A stretch of DNA of 58,386 nt, from positions 1-58,386 of the forward strand of contig QOZS01000038.1 of the NCBI GenBank assembly GCA_003576705.1, written 5' to 3'. The translations under genes were made by a program, and so were the position numbers. This DNA comes from Desertibaculum subflavum. GTDB lineage: Bacteria > Pseudomonadota > Alphaproteobacteria > Ferrovibrionales > Ferrovibrionaceae. The notes beneath the pieces are model-generated. The model searched no databases, was not told where the DNA came from, and was given only the letters and a program-made list of their open reading frames with translations. This document shows, piece by piece, positions 7,641 to 15,943 of this stretch (position 1 is its first letter; the number at the start of each line of letters is the position of its first letter).

Positions 7641-8414
7641 ATGCCGCGCCGCATCGTCGACCTCTCGATCTATCTCGAGAACGACGTCGTCTCCGATCCG
7701 CCGGCCTTCCTGCCGAAGATCACCTATCTGGATCACAAGAGCACCTTCGAGGGCATGGCCGCCTTCTTCCCGGGCCTGAAGCAGCAGGACCTGCCGGATG
7801 GCGAGGCCTGGGCCTTCGAGCAGGTATCGCTGATCACCCATAACGGCACCCATCTCGACGCGCCGTACCACTTCCATTCGACGATGAATGACGGCGAACG
7901 CGCCATCACCATCGACGAGGTGCCGCTCGACTGGTGCTTCCAGCCGGGCGTGAAGCTCGACTTCCGCCATTTCGCCGACGGCTATGTCGCGACCGCGGCG
8001 GATGTGGAAGCCGAACTGCAGCGGATCGGCCACGAGCTCAAGCCGCTCGACATCGTGGTGGTGAACACCCGTGCGGGCTCGCGCTACGGCAACGACGATT
8101 ATGTCAGCGCCGGCTGCGGCATGGGCTTCGAGGCGACCATGTACCTGCTGGAGCGCGGCGTGCGCCTCACCGGCACCGATGCCTGGAGCTGGGACGCCCC
8201 CTTCGTCTACACGGCGGAAAAATACAAGGCGACTCACGACGCCTCGCTGATCTGGGAAGGCCACAAGGCCGGCCGCCGCATCGGCTATTGCCATCTGGAA
8301 AAGCTGCACAACCTGGAAGCCCTGCCGGGCGACGGCTTCAAGGTCGCCTGCTTCCCGATGAAGATCCGCGGCGCCTCCGCCGGCTGGACCCGCGCCGTGG
8401 CGATCTTTGACTGA
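7641..8414 (+). CDS. Cyclase family protein (kynurenine formamidase-like metal hydrolase)
   Basis: A 257-residue cytoplasmic metal-dependent hydrolase of the cyclase/KynB family, which opens formamides or cyclic amides and imides. The signature H67-x3-H71-x-D73-x3-H77 (THNGTHLDAPYHF) supplies the metal ligands. It starts a run of plus-strand genes: this hydrolase, a P1-family peptidase, a binding protein and an amidase. That setting suggests breakdown of an amide-containing compound rather than tryptophan catabolism, since no other kyn gene is here. The ATG follows GGAGGAAAGCTC, a good ribosome site. Confidence 0.9.
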   Translation: MPRRIVDLSIYLENDVVSDPPAFLPKITYLDHKSTFEGMAAFFPGLKQQDLPDGEAWAFEQVSLITHNGTHLDAPYHFHSTMNDGERAITIDEVPLDWCFQPGVKLDFRHFADGYVATAADVEAELQRIGHELKPLDIVVVNTRAGSRYGNDDYVSAGCGMGFEATMYLLERGVRLTGTDAWSWDAPFVYTAEKYKATHDASLIWEGHKAGRRIGYCHLEKLHNLEALPGDGFKVACFPMKIRGASAGWTRAVAIFD

Positions 8415-8436
8415 CGTGAGCTGTTAGACTGGTTCG

Positions 8437-9426
8437 ATGTTCCGCCCCGGCCCGCGCAACCTGATCACCGACGTCCCCGGCATCCTGGTCGGCAATGCGG
8501 AGGATGCCCGCGCGCATACCGGCACCACGGTGGTGCGGCCCGAGCCGGCGGCGCTCGCCGCTGTCGATGTGCGCGGCGGCGCGCCCGGCACGCGCGAGAT
8601 CAGCCTGCTGGCGCCGGACTGCCGCGTCGATCGCGTCGACGCCATCGTGCTCTCCGGCGGCTCGGCGATCGGCCTCGACGCCGCCTCCGGCGCCTCGCGC
8701 TGGCTCGCGGCGAACAATCGCGGCGTCGAGGTGGCGGGCTTCCATATTCCGATCGTGCCGGCGGCGATCGTGTTCGACCTGGTCAGCGGCGGCGACAAGA
8801 ACTGGGGCGAGGAGCCGCCCTATCTCCGTCTCGGACGCGAGGCCTGCGCCAGTGCTTCGGCGGAATTCCGGCTCGGCAATGTCGGCGCCGGCCTCGGCGC
8901 CCGCGCCGGCAAGCTCAAGGGCGGGCTCGGCAGCGCCTCGGCGGTCGACGACGCGACCGGCGCGGCGATCGGCGCCGTCATGGTGGTGAACTGCGTCGGT
9001 GCCGTCACCGACGCGGCCGGCCATTTCTTCGCCGCGCCGTTCGAGATCGATGCCGAGTTCGGCGGCCGGCCGTCGCCGAAGGGCGGCGGCTCGCCGGCGA
9101 CCGACCTGCCGGCCGAGGGGCGCATCGGCGGTCATACCTGCATCGGCGTGGTGGCGACCGACGTCGCGCTCACCAAGGCGGATGCGCAGCGCGTCGCCAT
9201 GATGGCGCAGGACGGGCTGGCCCGCGCCATCCGCCCGGTGCACACGCCGTTCGACGGTGATACGATTTTCGTGATCTCGACCGGCCGGCGCCCGCTCGCC
9301 TCGGTGGTCGAGCTCGCCCGGATCGGCCATGTCGCGGCCGACTGCGTGGCGCGGGCCATCGCCCGCGGCGTCTACGCGGCGGACGATCTGGGCGACATCA
9401 GGAGCTATCGCACGACCTGGCCGTGA
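8437..9426 (+). CDS. P1 family peptidase (DmpA/NylC-like self-cleaving amidohydrolase)
   Basis: A 329-residue member of the DmpA-like fold, enzymes that cleave their own chain and use the freed N-terminal Ser or Thr as nucleophile against aminopeptides or nylon-type oligoamides. Diagnostic stretches are ITDVPGILVGNA at the start, VLSGGSAIGLDAASG (72-86), KGGLGSASAVDDATG (161-175) and VNCVGAV (184-190). The likely self-cleavage site is D275-T276 (FDGDTIFVIST), by analogy with NylC; this assignment is inferred. It lies 22 nt after the cyclase gene and 31 nt before the binding protein. Confidence 0.9.
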   Translation: MFRPGPRNLITDVPGILVGNAEDARAHTGTTVVRPEPAALAAVDVRGGAPGTREISLLAPDCRVDRVDAIVLSGGSAIGLDAASGASRWLAANNRGVEVAGFHIPIVPAAIVFDLVSGGDKNWGEEPPYLRLGREACASASAEFRLGNVGAGLGARAGKLKGGLGSASAVDDATGAAIGAVMVVNCVGAVTDAAGHFFAAPFEIDAEFGGRPSPKGGGSPATDLPAEGRIGGHTCIGVVATDVALTKADAQRVAMMAQDGLARAIRPVHTPFDGDTIFVISTGRRPLASVVELARIGHVAADCVARAIARGVYAADDLGDIRSYRTTWP

Positions 9427-9457
9427 CGCTCAGGCCGTGCTCTCGGAGGGACACCCA

Positions 9458-10939
9458 ATGAAGACCACGATGCTGCTGGCGCTGGTGGCGGCTCTCGGCC
9501 TCGCCGCGCCTGGAAGTCACGCGCAGGCGAAGAAGGACACCTTGACGCTCGGCATGACCTTGGAGCCGCCGGGCCTCGATCCCACCACCGGCGCCGCGGC
9601 GGCGATCGGCGAGATCACCCACTACAACCTCTATGAGTGCCTGACCCGCATCAACGACAAGGGCGGTGTCGATCCCGGACTTGCCAAGAGCTGGTCGATC
9701 TCCGAGGACCAGAAGGCCTATACCTTCAAGCTGGTCGAGGGCGCCAAATTCCACAACGGCGAGCCGTTCTCCTCCGCGACGGTGAAATTCGCCTTCGAGC
9801 GCGCCAAGGGCGAGAAGAGCACCAACAAGCGTAAGGCGATCTTCGCCAACATGGAGGCGATCGAGACGCCCGATCCCTCGACCGTCATCATCAAGCTGAA
9901 GGCGACCAACCCGAACCTCTTGTTCAATCTCGGCGAGAATACCGCCGCGCTGGTGGAGCCGAAATCGGCCGACACCAATGCGACACAGCCGGTCGGCACT
10001 GGGCCCTTCAAATTCTCCGCCTGGCAGAAGGGCCAGTCGGTGACCTTGGTGAAGGCCGAGACCTATCGCGAGCCGGCCGCGATCAAGCTCAGCCGCATCA
10101 CCTTCCGCTTCATCAACGATCCCTCGGCCATGTCGGCGGCGCTGCTGGCCGGCGATATCGACGCCGTGCCCCAGGGCGGCACCGACAACATCGACCAGTT
10201 CAAGAAGGACAAGCGCTTTACCGTCACCGAGGGCCTGACCGAGGGCGAGACCATCCTCGGCATCAACAACAAGCGGAAGCCCTTCGACGACGTGCGCGTG
10301 CGCCGCGCAATCTCGCACGCGATCAACCGGCAGGAGATCATCGACGGCGCGATGAACGGCGTCGGCGTGCCGATCGGCAGCCATTTCTCGCCGAACAATC
10401 CGGACTATGTCGACCTGACCGGCGTCTATCCGCACAGCGTCAGCAAGGCGAAGGCGCTGCTCGCCGAGGCCGGCGTCGCGCCCGGCACGGAATGGACCCT
10501 GGTGCTGCCGCCGCCGACCTACGCCCGGCGCGGCGGCGAGGTCATCGCCGCCCAGCTCGCCAAGGTCGGCATCAAGGCCAAGCTCGAGAACGTCGAATGG
10601 GCGCAGTGGCTCGACGTCGTCTACAAGAACAAGAACTACGATCTCTCGATCGTCAGCCATGTCGAGCCGCTCGACATGGTGATCTACGAGAACCCGAGCT
10701 ACTACTTCCAGTACGACAACGCGGATTTCCGCAGCCTGATGCAGCAATCGCGCGCCGCGCTCGACCCGAAGGAGCGCTCGCGCCTGACCAAGCTCGCGCA
10801 GGCGAAGCTCACGGAAGATGCCGTCAACGGCTACCTCTTCATGCTGCCGCGGGTCAGCTACTACAAGAAGGGCCTCACCGGCATCTGGCAGAACGCCCCG
10901 ATCTTCGTGAACGACCTGACCAGGGTGCATTGGCAGTAG
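9458..10939 (+). CDS. Peptide-type ABC transporter substrate-binding protein (family 5)
   Basis: A 493-residue periplasmic binding protein of the DppA/OppA family. A signal peptide covers residues 1-22 (MKTTMLLALVAALGLAAP then SHAQA). Mature-domain hallmarks include LEPPGLDPTTGAAAA, YTFKLVEGAKFHNGEPF and VRRAISHAINRQEI. The open frame runs upstream, but the ATG at 9458 is preferred because it begins the signal peptide and follows a GGAGGG ribosome site. No permease or ATPase lies next to it, so it must use components encoded elsewhere, possibly the peptide transporter at 45-51 kb. Neighbouring hydrolases suggest the ligand is an amide or peptide. Confidence 0.93.
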   Translation: MKTTMLLALVAALGLAAPGSHAQAKKDTLTLGMTLEPPGLDPTTGAAAAIGEITHYNLYECLTRINDKGGVDPGLAKSWSISEDQKAYTFKLVEGAKFHNGEPFSSATVKFAFERAKGEKSTNKRKAIFANMEAIETPDPSTVIIKLKATNPNLLFNLGENTAALVEPKSADTNATQPVGTGPFKFSAWQKGQSVTLVKAETYREPAAIKLSRITFRFINDPSAMSAALLAGDIDAVPQGGTDNIDQFKKDKRFTVTEGLTEGETILGINNKRKPFDDVRVRRAISHAINRQEIIDGAMNGVGVPIGSHFSPNNPDYVDLTGVYPHSVSKAKALLAEAGVAPGTEWTLVLPPPTYARRGGEVIAAQLAKVGIKAKLENVEWAQWLDVVYKNKNYDLSIVSHVEPLDMVIYENPSYYFQYDNADFRSLMQQSRAALDPKERSRLTKLAQAKLTEDAVNGYLFMLPRVSYYKKGLTGIWQNAPIFVNDLTRVHWQ

Positions 10940-10960
10940 TGCATCATCACTTGAATTATC

Positions 10961-11044
10961 GTCATGCCCGGGCTTGTCCCGGGCATCCACGGCAATCCGC
11001 AGTGCTGTCGCTAGGCGTGGATGGCCGGGACAAGCCCGGCCAAG
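10961..11044. repeat. GC-rich inverted repeat, dispersed REP-like element
   Basis: Two arms, 10961-10991 and 11016-11044, are imperfect reverse complements and both contain the core GGGCTTGTCCCGGGCATCC or its complement GGATGGCCGGGACAAGCCC. The sequence matches a palindromic element family that I know to be scattered in many alphaproteobacterial genomes. It sits between the binding protein and the amidase, where the folded RNA could stabilise or attenuate the transcript. Confidence 0.7.
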
Positions 11045-11065
11045 ACGCGGACGGGGTACGCACGC

Positions 11066-12490
11066 ATGTCCCCTGAAGATCTCTGCTACACCCCCGCCGC
11101 CGATCTCGCCGCGCTGATCCGCGCGAAGCGGGTCTCGCCGGTCGAGATAATGCGCGCCGTGCTGGAACGGGTGGAGCGGCTGCAGCCCCGGCTCAACTGC
11201 TTCATCACCCTCTGCGCCGACCGCGCCCTCACCGAAGCGAAAGCCGCCGAAGCCGCGGTCATGGCCGGCGCCGCGCTCGCGCCGCTGCACGGCGTGCCGT
11301 TCTCCGCCAAGGACCTCGTGAACACCGAGGGCGTGCGCACCACCTTCGGCTCCTTCGCCTTCGAGAACAACGTGCCGAAGCAGGACGCGCCCTGCATCGC
11401 GCGCCTGCGGGCCGCCGGCGCCATCCTGTTCGGCAAGACCACGACGCCGGAATTCGGCCATAAGCCCTTCACCGAGGCGCCGCTGTTCGGCCGCACCGCC
11501 AATGCCTGGAACCAGACCCGCACCTCCGGCGGCTCCTCCGGCGGCGCCGCGGTCGCGGTGGCGGCCGGCCTCGGCCCGCTCGCCGTCGCCTCCGATGGCG
11601 GCGGCTCGACCCGCATCCCGGCCGCCTGCAACGGCGTGGTCGGCATCAAGCAGTCGCTCGGCCTGGTGCCACACGGCCAGGCGCCCGACGCCTTCGGCAA
11701 CAATTCCTATTTCACGCCGACCACGCGCACCGTGCTCGACACGGGCCTGATGCTCGACGTCATGGCCGGCGCGCATCCCTCGGATCCGCATTCCTACGGG
11801 CACGCGACGACGGGCTACGCGCAAGCGGCGCGGGCGGCAGGCGACCTGAAGGGCAAGCGCATCGCCTGGTTCCCGCGGCTCGGCTACCCGAAGGTCGCGC
11901 GCGAAGTGCTGGCCGCCGGCGAGGCGGCGCTCAAGGCCTTCGAGAGCCTCGGCGCGGTGATCGAGGAGCAGCCGGACGTGCCCTCGACCGAGCCGATCTG
12001 GCTCGTGCTCACGCAGGCGAACTGGAACGCCCGCTTCCGCGACGCGGCCGACCGGCTGGGGCCGCGCTTCAGCGAGACCCTGCGCCGGCAGATCGACGGC
12101 GGCGCGCCGTATTCGGCGGTCGACCTGCAGAAGGCCTTCTTCCAGCGCACGGAGATCTTCAATCGCGTGCAGGGCTGGTTCGAGCGCTTCGACCTGGTGA
12201 TGATGCCGACCTTGTCGCGCACCGCGCTGCCGATCGACCATGACTTCTTCGCCCCCATCACCATCGACAACGAGCCGGCCGATACCGTGCGCCGCGCCTG
12301 GTATCCCTTCACGCTCCCGTTCAACCTGACCGGCCATCCCGCGATCACCGTGCCGGCCGGCTTCGGCGCCGACGGGTTGCCGCTCGCGTTGCAGATCGTC
12401 GGGCCGTTCCGCGACGATGCCGCCATCCTGCGCGCCGCGGCGCTGCTCGAAGCGGCGCGGCCCTGGGCGGACAAGCGGCCCGCTCTATGA
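11066..12490 (+). CDS. Amidase signature family hydrolase
   Basis: A 474-residue amidase. The Ser-cisSer-Lys triad is complete: K82 (FSAKDL), S157 (TSGGSSGGAA) and S181 (DGGGSTRIPA), with the 75- and 24-residue spacings seen in GatA. It therefore hydrolyses a carboxamide to acid and ammonia. It is unlikely to be GatA because gatB and gatC are absent and the C-terminal part differs. The ATG at 11066 avoids including the upstream repeat arm. The stop overlaps the start of the molybdate-type regulator by 4 nt, an odd coupling. It belongs to the 7.6-12.5 kb hydrolase group. Confidence 0.92.
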   Translation: MSPEDLCYTPAADLAALIRAKRVSPVEIMRAVLERVERLQPRLNCFITLCADRALTEAKAAEAAVMAGAALAPLHGVPFSAKDLVNTEGVRTTFGSFAFENNVPKQDAPCIARLRAAGAILFGKTTTPEFGHKPFTEAPLFGRTANAWNQTRTSGGSSGGAAVAVAAGLGPLAVASDGGGSTRIPAACNGVVGIKQSLGLVPHGQAPDAFGNNSYFTPTTRTVLDTGLMLDVMAGAHPSDPHSYGHATTGYAQAARAAGDLKGKRIAWFPRLGYPKVAREVLAAGEAALKAFESLGAVIEEQPDVPSTEPIWLVLTQANWNARFRDAADRLGPRFSETLRRQIDGGAPYSAVDLQKAFFQRTEIFNRVQGWFERFDLVMMPTLSRTALPIDHDFFAPITIDNEPADTVRRAWYPFTLPFNLTGHPAITVPAGFGADGLPLALQIVGPFRDDAAILRAAALLEAARPWADKRPAL

Positions 12491-12843
12491 GCGGCAAGCC
12501 CGCGGTCGGCATCAGCCTCCGCCTCGACCTCGCCGACGGCATCCGCCTCGGCCCCGGCAAGGCCGACGTGCTGGAGGGCATCCAGCAGACCGGCTCGATC
12601 GCCGGCGCCGGCCGCAAGCTCGGCATGAGCTACAAGCGCGTCTGGGGCATCGTCGAGGAGCTGAACGGCATGTTCGACGCGCCCCTGGTGGAGGCGGCCA
12701 AGGGCGGCAAGGCGGGCGGCGGCGCGACGCTCTCGCCGCTCGGCGAGGCGGTGCTTGCTGCCTATCGCCGCGTCGAGGCGGAGACGGCGCGCGCCGCCGC
12801 GCGGGAGCTTGCGCGCCTGCGGCGCCGGCTGGCCGCGAGTTGA
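12487..12843 (+). CDS. ModE-type winged-helix regulator lacking the molybdate-binding domain
   Basis: A 118-residue protein equal to the N-terminal DNA-binding domain of ModE. The helix-turn-helix region is VLEGIQQTGSIAGAGRKLG followed by MSYKRVWGIVEELN, and the wing contains GGGATLSPLGEAVL. The C-terminal molbindin (TOBE) repeats that sense molybdate in E. coli ModE are missing, so sensing must differ or the protein acts constitutively. It lies 57 nt upstream of modA, so control of modABC is likely. The start ATG overlaps the amidase stop by 4 nt, which would join its translation to that gene. Confidence 0.88.
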   Translation: MSGKPAVGISLRLDLADGIRLGPGKADVLEGIQQTGSIAGAGRKLGMSYKRVWGIVEELNGMFDAPLVEAAKGGKAGGGATLSPLGEAVLAAYRRVEAETARAAARELARLRRRLAAS

Positions 12844-12857
12844 TCGGGACGTCGGCT

Positions 12858-12897
12858 CGATATATCTTGCGGGCGATATCGCCGAACAGGTATATCG
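12858..12897 (+). promoter_or_regulatory. Candidate ModE-type operator region before modA
   Basis: The 57-nt gap before modA holds three TATA-containing elements: CGATATATC (12858-12866), CGATATCG (12874-12881) and GGTATATCG (12889-12897). The first and last are inverted copies differing at one position. The best known Mo-box has half-sites near 6-8 nt apart, which the first pair approximates. This is suggestive only. Confidence 0.35.
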
Positions 12898-12899
12898 AC

Positions 12900-13682
12900 A
12901 TGTCGCTTCTGAAACTGTTTGTGCCGCTCTTTCTCGCGCTGCTGGCGCTCGCTACGCCGGCCCGCAGCCAGACCCCGCCGGTGATCGCCGCCGCCGCCGA
13001 CCTGAAGTTCGCGCTGGAGGAGATCGCGCTCCGCTTCAAGGCTGAGACCGGCGGCGATGTCAGGCTTGGCTTCGGCTCCTCCGGCAATTTCGCCCGCCAG
13101 CTCGAGCAAGGCGCCCCGTTCGAGATGTTCCTCGCCGCCGACGAGGCCTATGTCCATCGGCTGGCCGATCGCGGGCTCACCGTCGACCGCGGGGCGCTCT
13201 ATGCCATCGGCCGGATCGTGCTGATCGCGCCGCACAGCTCTCCGCTCAATGTCGACGGCGAGCTCAAGGATCTGAAGGCGGCGCTGGCGGATGGGCGCAT
13301 CCGGCGCTTCGCCATCGCCAATCCGGAGCACGCGCCCTATGGGCGTGCCGCCGAACAGGCGCTGACCCATGCCGGACTTTGGGAGGCGGTGAAGCCGTTG
13401 CTCGTGCTCGGCGAGAACGTCTCCCAGGCGGCGCAGTTTGCTACCGCCGGTTCGGCCCAGGGCGGCATCGTCGCGTATTCGCTGGCGCTGGCGCCTGATG
13501 TCGCGAAGCTCGGCCGGTTCGCCCTGATTCCGGCGGAGTGGCATCGCCCGCTCAACCAGCGCATGGTGCTGATGAAGAACGCCACGCCAGCCGCCCGCGC
13601 CTTCTATGCCTATGTCCAGACGCGCCCGGCGCGGGAGGTGTTCATCCGCTATGGGTTCGTGCTGCCGGGGGAAACGTCCTGA
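12900..13682 (+). CDS. modA: Molybdate ABC transporter substrate-binding protein
   Basis: A 260-residue periplasmic molybdate-binding protein. The signal peptide spans about residues 1-23 (MSLLKLFVPLFLALLALATP then ARSQ). The mature start VIAAAADLKFALEEIALRFK, the anion-binding part GSSGNFARQLEQGAPFEMFLAAD and the ANPEHAPYGRAAEQ stretch are typical of ModA. The ATG at 12900 is chosen because it opens the signal peptide. The gene lies between the ModE-like regulator and modB, in the usual modABC order. Confidence 0.95.
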   Translation: MSLLKLFVPLFLALLALATPARSQTPPVIAAAADLKFALEEIALRFKAETGGDVRLGFGSSGNFARQLEQGAPFEMFLAADEAYVHRLADRGLTVDRGALYAIGRIVLIAPHSSPLNVDGELKDLKAALADGRIRRFAIANPEHAPYGRAAEQALTHAGLWEAVKPLLVLGENVSQAAQFATAGSAQGGIVAYSLALAPDVAKLGRFALIPAEWHRPLNQRMVLMKNATPAARAFYAYVQTRPAREVFIRYGFVLPGETS

Positions 13683-13709
13683 TGGTCTGAGCCGGGGGTT
13701 GACGACAAG

Positions 13710-14378
13710 TTGGACTGGACTGCGCTGGCCCTCTCGCTCCGGCTGTCGGCGGCGACGACGCTGATCCTGCTGCCGATCGGCATCCTGCTGGCGCGCTGGT
13801 TGGCCTTCCGCCGCTTCCGCGCCCGCGGCTTCGTGGAGGCGCTGATCGCGCTGCCGCTGGTGCTGCCGCCGACTGTGCTCGGCTACTACATGCTGGTTGC
13901 CATGGGCATGTCCTCGCCGCTCGGCCAGGTCTGGCATTGGGCGACCGGCGGCACGCTCGCCTTCTCCTTCGCCGGACTGCTCGTCGCCTCGATCGTCTTC
14001 AACCTGCCCTTCGCGGTGCAGCCGCTGCAGCGCGCCTTCGATGCCGTGCCGGCCAACCTGCGCGAGGCCGCCTGGGTCGGCGGCCTCTCGCGCTGGTCGA
14101 CCTTCCTCAAGGTCGAGCTGCCGCTCGCGTGGCCGGGCCTGCTCACCGCCATCGTCCTCACCTTCGCCCATACGCTTGGCGAGTTCGGCGTCGTCCTGAT
14201 GGTCGGCGGCAGCATTCCCGGCGAAACCAAGACCGTTGCCGTCGCGATTTACGACCGCGTGCAGGCCTTCGACGACCACGGCGCCGGAATCATGTCGCTT
14301 TTCCTGCTGGTCTTCTCCTTCGCGACCATCGGCATCGTGTACCTGGTCGGCGGCCGCATGGTGCGCGAGCGTGACTGA
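13710..14378 (+). CDS. modB: Molybdate ABC transporter permease
   Basis: A 222-residue inner-membrane permease with five or six hydrophobic segments. It includes LVLPPTVLGYYMLVAMG and the EAA loop EAAWVGGLSRWSTFLKVELP that docks the ATPase. Translation probably begins at a TTG at 13710, since no in-frame ATG or GTG is close. The end overlaps modC by 8 nt. Together with modA and modC it imports molybdate, needed for molybdenum-cofactor enzymes. Confidence 0.94.
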   Translation: MDWTALALSLRLSAATTLILLPIGILLARWLAFRRFRARGFVEALIALPLVLPPTVLGYYMLVAMGMSSPLGQVWHWATGGTLAFSFAGLLVASIVFNLPFAVQPLQRAFDAVPANLREAAWVGGLSRWSTFLKVELPLAWPGLLTAIVLTFAHTLGEFGVVLMVGGSIPGETKTVAVAIYDRVQAFDDHGAGIMSLFLLVFSFATIGIVYLVGGRMVRERD

Positions 14379-15432
14379 GGCGGCCGGGCTCCGGGTCGAG
14401 GTCACGCGGGCAGAGCCCTTTGCCATCGACGTCGCCTTCGACTGCGCGCCGGGCGAACTTGTCGCGCTGGTCGGCCCTTCCGGCAGCGGCAAGTCGACCG
14501 TGCTCCGCATGATCGCCGGCCTCGCGCGACCGCTGCGCGGTCGCGTCAGCTGCGGCGATGACCTCTGGTTCGACGCCGCTGCCGGCATCGACGTCGCGCC
14601 GCAGTCGCGGCGCATCGGCTTCGTGTTCCAGGACTATGCGCTGTTCCCGCATATGAGCGCGGGCCGGAATGTCGCCACCTCGCTCGGCCATCTGCCGCCT
14701 GCGGCACGGGCGGGGCGCGTGCGCGAGCTGCTCGCCCTGGTGCGGCTTGACGGGCTCGCCGAGCGCAAGCCCGCGGATCTTTCCGGTGGCCAGCGCCAGC
14801 GCGTCGCGCTTGCCCGCGCGCTCGCCCGTGATCCGGCGGTGCTGCTGCTGGACGAGCCGTTCTCCGCCGTCGATCCCGACATCCGGCGCGAGTTGCACGC
14901 CGAGCTTCTCTCCTTGCGCGCGCGCATCTCCGTGCCGGTCGTGTTGGTCACGCACGACCGCCAGGATGCGGCCGTTCTGGCCGATCGTTTCGTCCGGCTG
15001 GATCACGGACGTTCGGTCGAAACCGGCGATATCGCCGCGCTGCTATTGGGCGGCGCCGAGCCGGAGAACCTGTTCCGCGTCACCGTCGAGGCGCATCTGC
15101 CGGAACGTGGCCTGACGCGGCTCGCCTTCGCCGATGGTGCCTTCCTGGTTACCGTCATTGAACCGCCGCCGGGTACGCCACTCAGACTCCGCTTCGCGGC
15201 GCGCGACGTGATCCTGGCGACCCGCCGTCCGGCCGAGATCAGCCTGCGCAATGTTTTCGCCGGCCGCGTGGTCTCTGTCCGGGAGGAACGCGGCGCCGCA
15301 CTGGTCGTGGTCGCGATCGGCACGGCATCGCTTACCGCCCGCATCACCGCCGATGCGGCGCACGATCTCGCCCTCGCGCCAGGACGCGAGGTCTTCGCCC
15401 TGGTCAAGTCGGTCGCGATCGATCGGAACTAG
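14371..15432 (+). CDS. modC: Molybdate ABC transporter ATP-binding protein
   Basis: A 353-residue ATPase. Walker A is G35-PSGSGKST, the Q-loop region reads FVFQDYALFPHMS, the signature LSGGQRQRVALARAL is followed by Walker B VLLLDEPFSAVD, and the switch histidine is in VTHDRQDA. A C-terminal TOBE region (about 290-350) may bind oxyanion, as in other ModC proteins. The GTG start at 14371 overlaps modB by 8 nt. The stop abuts the stop of the convergent DUF952 gene with no gap, so no terminator can fit between them. Confidence 0.94.
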   Translation: MTEAAGLRVEVTRAEPFAIDVAFDCAPGELVALVGPSGSGKSTVLRMIAGLARPLRGRVSCGDDLWFDAAAGIDVAPQSRRIGFVFQDYALFPHMSAGRNVATSLGHLPPAARAGRVRELLALVRLDGLAERKPADLSGGQRQRVALARALARDPAVLLLDEPFSAVDPDIRRELHAELLSLRARISVPVVLVTHDRQDAAVLADRFVRLDHGRSVETGDIAALLLGGAEPENLFRVTVEAHLPERGLTRLAFADGAFLVTVIEPPPGTPLRLRFAARDVILATRRPAEISLRNVFAGRVVSVREERGAALVVVAIGTASLTARITADAAHDLALAPGREVFALVKSVAIDRN

Positions 15433-15774
15433 CTAGTCGAGATCCGGGAACACGTGCCGCCCGTCCGGCCCGAGCGGCAGCGGCACCGCGCGGTGCACGG
15501 CGCCGGCCGGCAGCTCGCTGTAGAGATGCGGGAACGGCTGGCCGCCGCGCGCGGCCTCCCATTTCAGCGCCGGCCCCAGGATCTCCGCCTTGACGAACAG
15601 CAGCACCAGGTCGCGCCGCCCGGCGCGGTGCTTCGCCGCCGATTCCTTGACCTGCGATGCGGTGGAGAAGTGGATGAATCCGTCGCGCAGGTCGTCGGCC
15701 GAGCCGCCGTAATGGCCGTTCGCCTCCGCCACGTGCCAATCAGCCTCGGCCGCCATGTGATAGATCGTGGTCAT
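15433..15774 (-). CDS. DUF952 family protein
   Basis: A 113-residue cytoplasmic protein of the DUF952 family, for which no biochemical role is established to my knowledge. The start MTTIYHMAAEADW, the middle GGSADDLRDGFIHFSTASQV and the end PFPHLYSELPAGAVHRAVPL cover the full domain. It is a single gene, convergent with modC and 168 nt downstream of cusA on the same strand. No metal or nucleotide motif is visible beyond conserved histidines. Confidence 0.88.
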   Translation of the reverse strand: MTTIYHMAAEADWHVAEANGHYGGSADDLRDGFIHFSTASQVKESAAKHRAGRRDLVLLFVKAEILGPALKWEAARGGQPFPHLYSELPAGAVHRAVPLPLGPDGRHVFPDLD

Positions 15775-15911
15775 GCGTGCGTTGTAGCGCCGAGGCGACC
15801 TGATCGTCCAATCCGATCAGTGTTACCGGAACAATCTTCGGGGCGAGGCCGATCTCGCCTCGCTCTCGTCCCCGAAAGCCCGAGCCCGCAGGTCGGCAGG
15901 TCCGGGCCCCG

Positions 15912-15943
15912 GCCCCCGTGCGCCGTCGCCGACGCACGGGGGC
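15912..15943 (-). terminator. Hairpin directly downstream of cusA
   Basis: Arms of 11 bp (15912-15922 and 15933-15943) form GCCCCCGTGCG paired with CGCACGGGGGC around a 10-nt loop. The hairpin starts at the last base of the cusA stop codon. No T-tract follows on the minus strand, so termination may be Rho-assisted or the stem may protect the mRNA 3' end. Confidence 0.5.

Noticed and set aside
9398..12337. A 979-codon open frame on the minus strand
   Set aside because: It lies opposite the binding-protein and amidase genes, has arginine/glycine/histidine-rich low-complexity translation and no domain. It is a by-product of GC-rich codon use on the other strand.
11066..12490. GatA subunit of the tRNA amidotransferase
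   Set aside because: The amidase triad is shared, but gatB and gatC are absent and the neighbours are catabolic and transport genes.
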